DNA of 64,000 bases, taken from contig CAXXVR010000008.1 in NCBI GenBank assembly GCA_963675955.2, positions 62,001-126,000 of the forward strand, in the 5' to 3' direction. Within the stretch, counting starts at the first letter, position 1; every line of letters begins with the position of its first letter. Positions 57,684 to 64,000 of the stretch are shown here, piece by piece. The notes beneath the pieces were generated by a model, which was not told the DNA's origin, ran no database searches, and saw nothing but the letters and a program-made list of their open reading frames with translations. Origin of the DNA: Desulfocicer sp963675955. GTDB taxonomy: Bacteria > Desulfobacterota > Desulfobacteria > Desulfobacterales > Desulfobacteraceae. The translations under genes and the position numbers were made by a program.

Positions 57684-59559
57684 TATTCACAGTCCATGCC
57701 GTCCGGCTTTTTTTTCCGGTCAATTCGGACACGCACCCTTCAGGAATAGGCTGTATCCAAAAATGCTCTTCCAGCACCTTCAAGGATTCGAGTGCCTGTT
57801 TTTTGTTCCGAAAAATGGCGGGTCCGCTTTGATAGACATCAGGCAATACCAGCCTTTTAAACCTTCGATCTTGTATCCATTCAAGTAATTTTCTGGCGTT
57901 TTCAAGTTGGATATTCGGCTCGGCAAGGGTTGTGATCCGCAGCCGTTCATTCAGGTAATATTCCATGAGAGTTGTTGCCCGTTGGATATGATTTTCAGTC
58001 ACTTCAGATATTGAAGAGTTTTCAAATAAACACATAATCCCGGCAAGTCTCAGGATGTGAGCACCTGCTTTACCTGCAAAGCCCCGGATAGACTCAAAGG
58101 CTTTTCCTGGCCCGGATTCCCGTTCAATCCCTTCATATGCGTGTACCCAAAGTTGCTTTGCCCTGGTGGATAGGTGGATATTTCGCGGCTCCAGTTCATT
58201 CAATTCCCGGCCGGTTCTTTCGTCTATTCTAAGGGGTAATGGTAATCCAAGATTATGATTCACCTGGTCATAATACGCCTGCAATTCAGGGGTTCTTCTT
58301 ACGTCCACAGGCTTGTATGTTCGAGTACCCGTTAACGGCTCAGGGAACACCACAAGTAAACGACTGGTAAGCCCCTGGTCTCTCATTTGGGGATCATTAA
58401 AAAAATCGCTGGCCACTCCACTTTGCATCATCAAATGAATGGTTAAGCGACGGCCATACAATACCGATGAACCATCACCGCCTCTTATTCTGTCAATCGG
58501 TGCCCCGTCCCACCATTTTGAAAATGTTGTCATGAAGTAAAGCCTGTTTTCCTGACGCATCCCGTGGCCCCCTGACACCTGCCCGCCCTCATCGGCAATT
58601 AAGCCTTTTGATGGGGTTCCCCGTTCATAAAGCTTATGCGTCCCCTCGGTAGTTGCGTCGCTGAAAACAATTATGGGTTCATCTGGTTTTTGGGGTTCAT
58701 CCATCCGTAACTGATCCAGCTTTTTATTTTTTTCAGGAAGGGACATTTTCTTGTCGTCAATGATTCTTTTTCGGGAAACATCCCAGGCGTTTTTATAGTC
58801 GGCATATGCGGAAAAGTCTTGACGGTACTCCTGCAACAACATTTTTTGATATTGACGGTGGGCATCACCGGCCACAGAATCACATTCACTCTTCCGGCCG
58901 CTTCTATCGCAAACGCTTAGAAAAAATTCATTCAAAGGATTTTTGCGCCCATCAATGATCAAGTTCGCCTGCCCCTGTACCGTATGGGCAGCAAACGCCA
59001 AAAAAGAATGGCCACAAACGGCATCAGGGGCTTGAATCACCTCAAGGCTTTTTTTTGCAGCCGGTCCCAGTATCGGCCCCAGGGCATCAAGTGGATAAGG
59101 TTCTGCTTTATCTGTTTGTCTGGTTAAAGGAAGGGGGTTTTGGTCGCTTGCCCTGTGAAAAGAGTTCCGGGGTGCCCCTGCGGTGGCTCGATCAATCACA
59201 TAAGAAAAGGCTTTGTTGATCTGCGGTTGTAACCACTTTTCAGGAGTTCGTTGCTGGCGGTATTTTTCACCAATGGGATACGAGCGAAACACTGAATGGA
59301 TTTGTCCAGAGTCCAGCCCGGAGTAGACAAGGGCATTGATGACCGTCTGCATTGCTTCCGATCTCTGGCCAACTGGTGCACTATAAAAGATCAAGTCTCT
59401 TGTGGATTGTTTGACAGGAAGGGTATTGATATCGCCATCCCAGATAAAGGGAGTTCCATTGCCGTTGATAGGCTCCTGGTGGCGTTTCTCTTCTTGTGAC
59501 TGCCATCTGTTCAAGGTCGATTCAAGCGTTGTGAAATCGGTGGTACTATCGCTTAACAT
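57670..59559 (-). CDS. DUF3987 replication-associated protein
   Basis: The 629-residue protein matches the DUF3987 family of primase-linked helicase-like proteins. It contains GHSFLAFAAHTVQGQANLIIDG and later FFLSVCDRSGRKSECD (a deviant P-loop region), PDEPIIVFSDATTEGTHKLYERGTPS, then RSKGLIADEGGQVSGGHGM and a helical C-terminus. It follows the primase gene with a 14-bp overlap, the usual pairing in integrative plasmids. Its exact activity is not established. Confidence 0.8.
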   Translation of the reverse strand: MLSDSTTDFTTLESTLNRWQSQEEKRHQEPINGNGTPFIWDGDINTLPVKQSTRDLIFYSAPVGQRSEAMQTVINALVYSGLDSGQIHSVFRSYPIGEKYRQQRTPEKWLQPQINKAFSYVIDRATAGAPRNSFHRASDQNPLPLTRQTDKAEPYPLDALGPILGPAAKKSLEVIQAPDAVCGHSFLAFAAHTVQGQANLIIDGRKNPLNEFFLSVCDRSGRKSECDSVAGDAHRQYQKMLLQEYRQDFSAYADYKNAWDVSRKRIIDDKKMSLPEKNKKLDQLRMDEPQKPDEPIIVFSDATTEGTHKLYERGTPSKGLIADEGGQVSGGHGMRQENRLYFMTTFSKWWDGAPIDRIRGGDGSSVLYGRRLTIHLMMQSGVASDFFNDPQMRDQGLTSRLLVVFPEPLTGTRTYKPVDVRRTPELQAYYDQVNHNLGLPLPLRIDERTGRELNELEPRNIHLSTRAKQLWVHAYEGIERESGPGKAFESIRGFAGKAGAHILRLAGIMCLFENSSISEVTENHIQRATTLMEYYLNERLRITTLAEPNIQLENARKLLEWIQDRRFKRLVLPDVYQSGPAIFRNKKQALESLKVLEEHFWIQPIPEGCVSELTGKKSRTAWTVNNAKV

Positions 59560-60250
59560 TGACCACCCCCACCATCTGCGGTTCTGGGTTCCGTCCGGCA
59601 GTCACTTTTTTTTTGTTCGGCCAATTCAATGTTCCAGGGATGCGCCACACATGGCAAACGTCTTTTGTTCCAAAGTCACACCCGGAATATCTCTGCAATT
59701 TTTCGGCAACGGCCTTTGCCTGGTCAACGGGTATGCCCCGGTCAAAAACATATGCAGCTTGAAACCGGCCGCTTGATGTCTCCAGTACATAATCAGGTGG
59801 ATGTGGTAGACGGTCCGGCCATCGGTGAGCATCGTTGTCGTCAAAATCAGCCACCAGCCCAAACACCGCCACGACATCTGATTCGCCGCCCTTTTTCCCG
59901 GTGGGCAGGTCCGGCCGCATCAGGCACAAGGGCATATAAACATTCCGGTGGGGTTGAGTGCTCAGATTAATTATTGACTGTGTGATTTTCTGCTGATCAT
60001 CAATGGGTGAAACGTGGTGGACTATCGGCCGCAAGGTATCGCCGGTGGTGGGTTTTTGCCCGTATGATGCAATGATAATCTTGCCTTCACACCCGGTTGC
60101 TTGAGCTGCTGCCTGAAGTCTTAGCAAATGATTAAAACATGCCGTGAAATCCGGTTTACACAATGTGGTGTCCGTGGTATTCTTCAAAGTATCCCATCCT
60201 CGCCCGTCTCCCTGGTCCGGTTTCGGGCATTTCTTTTTTAAGCATTGCAC
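59546..60250 (-). CDS. RepB-type archaeo-eukaryotic primase
   Basis: The 234-residue protein has AEP-like motifs: VFGLVADFDDNDAHRWPDR (the acidic DxD), PDYVLETSSGRFQAAYVFDR, and CGTKDVCHVWRIPGTLNWPNKKK with the conserved His. This matches the RepB/plasmid primase group. It would make primers for the excised element. The start is GTG at 60250 within the preceding stop region; no ATG is available. It replaces the quite different Toprim primase of island 1. Confidence 0.78.
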   Translation of the reverse strand: MQCLKKKCPKPDQGDGRGWDTLKNTTDTTLCKPDFTACFNHLLRLQAAAQATGCEGKIIIASYGQKPTTGDTLRPIVHHVSPIDDQQKITQSIINLSTQPHRNVYMPLCLMRPDLPTGKKGGESDVVAVFGLVADFDDNDAHRWPDRLPHPPDYVLETSSGRFQAAYVFDRGIPVDQAKAVAEKLQRYSGCDFGTKDVCHVWRIPGTLNWPNKKKVTAGRNPEPQMVGVVNVKR

Positions 60251-60465
60251 AAACCGGCTTTAATTCTTTTCGCCTCTTTCACCTGCTGATCACGGACACC
60301 TTCAGCCATTCTGTCCCATTCTTTTAGGTCAAGGAATAATTTGCTGCCAACCTTCAAAAGCAAGGCAGGGTGTTTTTTAATGCTATGCCATTTATAACAA
60401 GTGTTTTTGGCGGGTAGGTCTTCACGGTTTGGAAGGGGAAGGCTTTTTACTGGAATCAGATTCAT
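60238..60465 (-). CDS. Small helix-turn-helix (AlpA-like) protein
   Basis: The 75-residue protein (LPNREDLPAKNTCYKWHSIKKHPALLLKVGSKLFLDLKEWDRMAEG) has the W..I..HP.L..KVG.KL.ID..EW layout of small winged-helix excisionase/AlpA regulators. AGGAG precedes the ATG. It is the first gene behind a perfect consensus promoter and overlaps the primase start. Counterpart in island 1: 6986-7231. Confidence 0.7.
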   Translation of the reverse strand: MNLIPVKSLPLPNREDLPAKNTCYKWHSIKKHPALLLKVGSKLFLDLKEWDRMAEGVRDQQVKEAKRIKAGLCNA

Positions 60466-60509
60466 ATCTTTTTTCGCTCCTGCTTTGATATGGGTTAAAA
60501 TCTGACAAC

Positions 60510-60538
60510 ATTATATAAAACGGTAAATATCATGTCAA
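60510..60538 (-). promoter_or_regulatory. Perfect-consensus promoter of the island 2 replication operon
   Basis: On the minus strand TTGACA (60538-60533), exactly 17 bp, TATAAT (60515-60510). Just upstream a TTCGATA...TATCGAA inverted pair (about 60557-60591) may be an operator. Such a strong promoter implies tight repression in the integrated state. 60466-60624 holds no gene. Confidence 0.8.
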
Positions 60539-60624
60539 GCGAACATATTAATTATTTCGATATCTTGTAAATATTCGGTAGGTATCGAATTGTTAAAAAA
60601 TAACGAATCAAAAATGAATGAGCA

Positions 60625-60660
60625 CAAAAAAAGGCCAACCCATCAAAATGGATTGACCTT
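60625..60660 (-). terminator. Terminator after the integrase/zinc-finger operon
   Basis: On the minus strand AAGGTCAATCCAT pairs with ATGGGTTGGCCTT (a few mismatches) followed by seven T. It separates the integrase operon from the replication operon. Confidence 0.75.
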
Positions 60661-60662
60661 GT

Positions 60663-60752
60663 TTAGCAGAAGATTAGCAGACTTTAGCAAAAGGTTAGCA
60701 GAACGGCAACCCTTTACTTACAGGCACCTTAGCAGGATTAGCAACATTAGCA
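60663..60752 (+). repeat. Iteron array R: seven TTAGCA hexamers
   Basis: TTAGCA starts at 60663, 60674, 60684, 60695, 60729, 60738 and 60747 (spacings 11-10-11-34-9-9). It is the mirror image of 48247-48336 with the same spacings. The 28-bp gap between the sub-arrays differs in sequence, so spacing rather than sequence is kept. Confidence 0.85.
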
Positions 60753-60770
60753 GGGGTGAGAGTATGAAAA

Positions 60771-61577
60771 TCATTTTCTTTGCGCTGCTGTCCGGCAGAC
60801 ATCCGAACAGTATTTTTTTCGGCCTTTACGTTTAATTGCTGTGAATCGTCCACAGTTATTGCAAAAGAGAAAATAATCTTGTCCTCCGAGAACTAAAAAA
60901 TCCAAAAAAATATTTGAGATTACGCAAGTTGTATCAAAATCATAAAACCCTTCATAAATTTCACCAAAATTTTGATAATACCCTCCGTCATTAAATGTTC
61001 GAGTCTTTATAAATTTATTATCTCTTCGAATAAATACTTCGGCCAAAGAGCTGTATCCGGCCATAAAACGTCCAATAACTTTTTTTGTGGGTTTATTTTC
61101 GTCAAAAGCTTTTTCTTCTTCTTGTGCAAGATCCGCAAGGAGTATTTCCCATGGAATTCCTGAATCATTTATTTTTTTTAACAAAAAATTTAAATCTTCC
61201 CGCATTTTCATCATGTTTAAAATATCGTATTTAAAGAAGCATCTTATTTCTTCTTTTTTTATTCTCGTTATTTCCTCTTGATTAGATTCTTTTTTCGAGA
61301 GTTCAAGTTCTTCAGAAATTTTATCCCAATCATCTTTATATCCTTTGAATGTTTTTTTAATGAAGGGATAATCAATTTTATTCAAGCCATCCGAACAATT
61401 TATTTTTTCAATTTCCCCCATCCATGTCTTTGAAAGATCCACTGGATAGTCTGCTTTAATTATTTGTAATGAATCCTGAAATAATTTTCTGAAATCCCAT
61501 ATTTTAATATCTGGATTAAGAAACTTCTCTAACCATTCCCCAAGCTTTATCATTCTATCAAAATCAGGCTTACCCAT
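60771..61577 (-). CDS. CGNR-like zinc-finger protein next to integrase (268 aa)
   Basis: The start at 61577 overlaps the integrase stop by 8 bp (ATGGGTAA). Most of the 268 residues are unknown, AT-rich and Lys/Phe-rich, unlike the neighbouring genes. The C-terminus YFLFCNNCGRFTAIKRKGRKKYCSDVCRTAAQRK matches the CGNR-type zinc finger (C..C...C...C with R..A) found in putative transcription regulators and toxin-like proteins. It could regulate the integrase. Base composition points to separate acquisition. Confidence 0.65.
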   Translation of the reverse strand: MGKPDFDRMIKLGEWLEKFLNPDIKIWDFRKLFQDSLQIIKADYPVDLSKTWMGEIEKINCSDGLNKIDYPFIKKTFKGYKDDWDKISEELELSKKESNQEEITRIKKEEIRCFFKYDILNMMKMREDLNFLLKKINDSGIPWEILLADLAQEEEKAFDENKPTKKVIGRFMAGYSSLAEVFIRRDNKFIKTRTFNDGGYYQNFGEIYEGFYDFDTTCVISNIFLDFLVLGGQDYFLFCNNCGRFTAIKRKGRKKYCSDVCRTAAQRK

Positions 61578-62722
61578 TCCGCACCTCATCCAGGTTAACC
61601 ACCTGCACCTTTTCTTTATGTGATTGAAGATTATCAGACAGCTTGACGGCATCCCTCAACGTCTGGTCCGCAAGGTGGGCATACCGCATGGTCATAGATG
61701 CGTCTTTATGACAAAGGAGTTTTTGAACGGTGTAAAGGTCTGTCCCGGCACTCACAAGGGAAGATGCAAAATGATGTCTTAATCCATGCAGACGGAAATT
61801 ATCAGGCAGCCCGGCAGCCTTCTTTATTCTCAGCCACGGCCCTTTAAAATCTGTCCTCTTTTTTCCTGCCTTCCCGCAGAAGACCCATGGAGTATCAAAT
61901 TCTTTTGGAAGGTTTCTCAGGATATCAACTGCCTTGTCTGACATTGGCAATGTCTGATCAAGCTTTCCTTTGGGGTTTTTAAGAGTCATTGTTTGCCGGG
62001 TAAGGTCTACATCATCCCATTGAAGATTGAACAATTCTCCCCGCCTCAACCCTGTGTGAAGGCAAAAAGAAACAAAGCCTGCTGACATCCTGTTGGGCCA
62101 TTGTCCCAGGACATCAAGAAGGCTATTCAATTCATCATCGTTCAGAAATTCTGTTACCTGATTGTTGAGTTTTGGTTTCTTAACCTTCCGACAGGGATTG
62201 ACACCATTATAAAATCCCCATTTTTCAGCCACAGAATAAAGTCTGGTGAGCAAGACAATCTGGTGTTTTATCGTTGCCGGTGCATATGGTCGGCCCCGTT
62301 TACTTTTTTTCTTTTTCATCTGTGTTATGAATTTTTCGATATCAAAGGGAGAGATTTGATCAAGGGGGGTATCACCGAATGGTGGTTGAAAGATGAAAAT
62401 CGTAATAGTACATGTCGTCACGCCATGTCTTTTTATTTACCTTTGCCCATGGAAGATATTTTTTCCATAATTCATTTAATGTGATTGCATCTTTCTTTTT
62501 TTGAATGTCAAATTCACCACGGGCAATATCAGTCTTGAGCTTTGCCTCAACTTCTTTTGCAAGTTCAAGATTATTGACTGCCCGTGTAGTCCTTTTTCCA
62601 TTCACACGAACGATGACCCGGTACGTTTTATTTCTTGAAACAGGGGTTCCGCACTTATGACATTTCTTTGTCCCCAGTTTCATATCTGTCTTGCAGTTTT
62701 GACACCTGATATTAATCGCCAT
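61570..62722 (-). pseudogene. Tyrosine recombinase of island 2, interrupted by a one-base frameshift
   Basis: From the ATG at 62722 (GGAGG upstream) the first frame encodes a zinc ribbon (CQNCKTDMKLGTKKCHKCG), an arm-binding region and the start of the core-binding domain, ending after ...WRDDMYYYDFHL. The remainder (FGDTPLDQISPFDIEKF ... HTGLRRGE ... HGLRHHFASSLV ... LLCHKDASMTMRYAHL) is in another frame. Removing one T from the CTTT run (AAA at 62389-62391 on plus) rejoins FHL and FGDTPLD. All catalytic residues lie in the second part. It is a real mutation, a sequencing error, or less likely a programmed shift. Confidence 0.85.
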
Positions 62723-62735
62723 ATCAAAGCCTCCA

Positions 62736-62765
62736 TTTTGTTTGGGGTGACAATAGGGTGACACC
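62736..62765. repeat. Right inner direct repeat of island 2 (putative arm sites)
   Basis: Exact copy of 48050-48079, with GGGTGACA twice at 11-bp spacing, just upstream of the integrase start. Binding here could repress the integrase promoter. Confidence 0.6.
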
Positions 62766-62890
62766 TCGCATATCAACGGGTATTGATTCGGTAAACTCTA
62801 TATAAAGAGAATAAACGATATTTTCAATGATGTCAATAGATAGGTAAAAGGATACAAAGAAATATAAAACTATAAAAGACTATTGGAACA

Positions 62891-62938
62891 GACTTCTAAT
62901 CCGTAGGTCGCAGGTTCGAGTCCTGCCTGGCGTACCAT
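62891..62938 (+). repeat. attR: 3' fragment of tRNA-Arg displaced by island 2
   Basis: 48 bp identical to 47965-48012, without the 5' half of the tRNA. It is followed by a terminator-like hairpin (GTCTTCA...TTGAAGGC with T-run, 62950-62982), presumably the original tRNA terminator. Confidence 0.9.
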
Positions 62939-63421
62939 TAAACTCAAGGGTCTTCAGCAATTTTGTTGAAGGCCTTTTTTGTTGGTACTTTCCATTTTCC
63001 CCACTTTTTGCCCAATTTGAAATTCTTAATGGATTTTTTGCCCATAAAAAAATACCTCCGGTCAAGCTCCGGTACTTTTGCTTTTTGTCTTATTCCAATT
63101 GGGTTTATGATCCATTTTTAAATCTCAAATTTATCTCTATTCAGAATTTTTCAGTATAGCATCTTTCCTGTCTTGTGGCCAGCAGCCCCCGATGTATTGC
63201 TGTTTTGTCGTACATGGTTTATGCGCCTTTAGGGCTTAGTTCACAACATGGGCCACTTTGGGGTGGGGTCAGGCTTGCGTTTTGGCATTATCGGTGCTTT
63301 TGGACTTAGCACAGGCTGTGGTCGATAACGCCAATAACACAAGCCTGACCCCGTTGGTCCATTAAGTGTGACGGGTGGCCCATGCTGTGTGACCAAGCCC
63401 CACTTTTATTTCATGGGCGGT
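62939..63421. other. Intergenic region right of island 2 with foreign-looking arm repeats
   Basis: No gene is visible. After the terminator-like hairpin there is a minus-strand GGGCAAAAAGTGGGG (62997-63013) that matches the arm sites of island 1's integrase. GCCCATAAAAAAATACCTCC (63040-63059) resembles repeats inside island 2. The REP copy at 63266-63353 follows. Confidence 0.5.
63266..63353. repeat. Palindromic REP/MITE-like repeat, copy 2
   Basis: The arms GGGGTCAGGCTTGCG and CAAGCCTGACCCC pair as in 18577-18665, to which it is about 85 percent identical by eye. Confidence 0.75.
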
Positions 63422-64000
63422 CTATTTGTCTATCTCCATGCGTTTCTTGAGTTCATCCAGCATGGCTGACCCCTTGGGTGTTTTGTCTGCAAGGGCCTTG
63501 TCTATCTCTTTGTCTGTGGTGTCTGTCTGGTCAAGGATGTCCCCATAGGCCGATGCCAATGATTCTTCCTCCTCAACTCTTTCTTTCATTCTTTCCAACA
63601 TGGCAACTGTTCCAGAGGAGTCCATGGTGGAGAGCTGGGCATTTATTTTCTTTGTGGATGCCGCTGTCTTTGCCCTGGCCTTGAGGGTGGTCAACTCGTT
63701 GTCATAGGTGGCCAGGGTGGAGCGCAATTTTGACACGCTTGTGTTGATGGTGGTTGCCATGGCTTCATGACCTGTTGCCTCTTCTCCAAGCCTTTTGGCT
63801 TCTGAGGACAGCTCTGCCTGTTTTTCCAGGGCAAGGGTTGCCAGTCTTTCTGCTTCTGTTATATCCATTGCGCCTTTACTGGCATTGAGGAGGAGTTGCT
63901 TTGCCTTGTTCTCATAGTCTGCTGCCAGTTGTTGTTTTCCATTGGCCTCTTTTCTGGTTCTCATGGCCATGGCTTTTACCTGGGCCAGACTCTCCATGGC
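63422..64000 (-). CDS. PspA/IM30 family protein (5' end outside window)
   Basis: The visible 191 residues from an in-frame ATG at 63997 are almost entirely coiled coil (ESLAQVKAMAMRTRKEANGK ... LSSEAKRLGEEATGHEAMA ... AQLSTMDSSGTVAMLERMKERVEEEE). This matches the central and C-terminal helices of phage-shock protein A (membrane stress, ESCRT-III fold). About 30 N-terminal residues, including the membrane-binding helix, would lie beyond 64000, so the ATG shown is probably internal. Confidence 0.8.
   Translation of the reverse strand, partial: AMESLAQVKAMAMRTRKEANGKQQLAADYENKAKQLLLNASKGAMDITEAERLATLALEKQAELSSEAKRLGEEATGHEAMATTINTSVSKLRSTLATYDNELTTLKARAKTAASTKKINAQLSTMDSSGTVAMLERMKERVEEEESLASAYGDILDQTDTTDKEIDKALADKTPKGSAMLDELKKRMEIDK

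Noticed and set aside
62880..63065. 61-codon minus-strand frame with GRTRTCDLRIRSLFQ
   Set aside because: Antisense translation of the tRNA-Arg fragment at attR.

Overview
The window reads as chromosome of an anaerobic, sulfate-reducer-like Desulfobacterota bacterium (Desulfobacteraceae-like). The evidence is a complete Rnf cluster, PaaK with a crotonase and an ACT protein, HemL, a CooT-like protein, a selenocysteine tRNA and a sigma-32 gene, all with moderate GC. Species cannot be named from the sequence alone. Two genomic islands sit in tRNA genes.

Layout. 1-3844: a truncated peptide-type ABC binding protein, selC (tRNA-Sec), argA and an HNH nuclease. 4050-14829: island 1 in tRNA-Lys(CTT), bounded by 53-bp direct repeats, with an integrase, a RelE-type toxin-antitoxin pair, an AlpA-like protein, a primase-helicase and many small unknown genes. 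15190-18565: hemL, mpl, a small membrane protein and a hemerythrin-like protein. 18747-25004: an RpiR regulator divergent from a four-subunit sarcosine-oxidase-type operon (soxBDAG). 25239-31921: a tandem universal stress protein and rnfCDGEAB. 32189-47712: minus-strand housekeeping groups (ACT/paaK/crotonase; lapA/mutS/amidase; mrp/dGTPase/UPF0280/cooT/M23; rpoH/TPR lipoprotein/LolB-like). 47965-62938: island 2 in tRNA-Arg(TCT), bounded by 48-bp direct repeats. 63422-64000: 3' part of a PspA-family gene.

The islands are relatives with exchanged replication modules. They share a syntenic block on opposite strands: an 85-aa Cys-rich protein, a ~185-aa DNA-binding-like protein with a near-identical promoter/operator, a terminator, an almost identical ~195-bp intergenic block that can fold as a three-way junction, and a small-gene pair joined by the same CATGCAGATTGA overlap. 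Island 1 replicates, by inference, with a Zn-ribbon/Toprim/RecA-fold primase-helicase. Island 2 instead has a RepB-type primase, a DUF3987 protein, a fused type IIB topoisomerase (topoisomerase VIII-like) and an XPB-like helicase. No capsid, relaxase or conjugation genes were recognised, so both look like integrated plasmid-like elements.

The most striking signals are two inverted arrays of seven TTAGCA hexamers in island 2 with the same 11-10-11-34-9-9 bp geometry, 12.3 kb apart, and the covarying leader structure shared by both islands. Also notable are a UGA-interrupted HGG-motif gene in a window that carries tRNA-Sec, a frameshifted integrase in island 2, and arm-site-like repeats just outside each island that suggest older tandem insertions at both tRNA genes.
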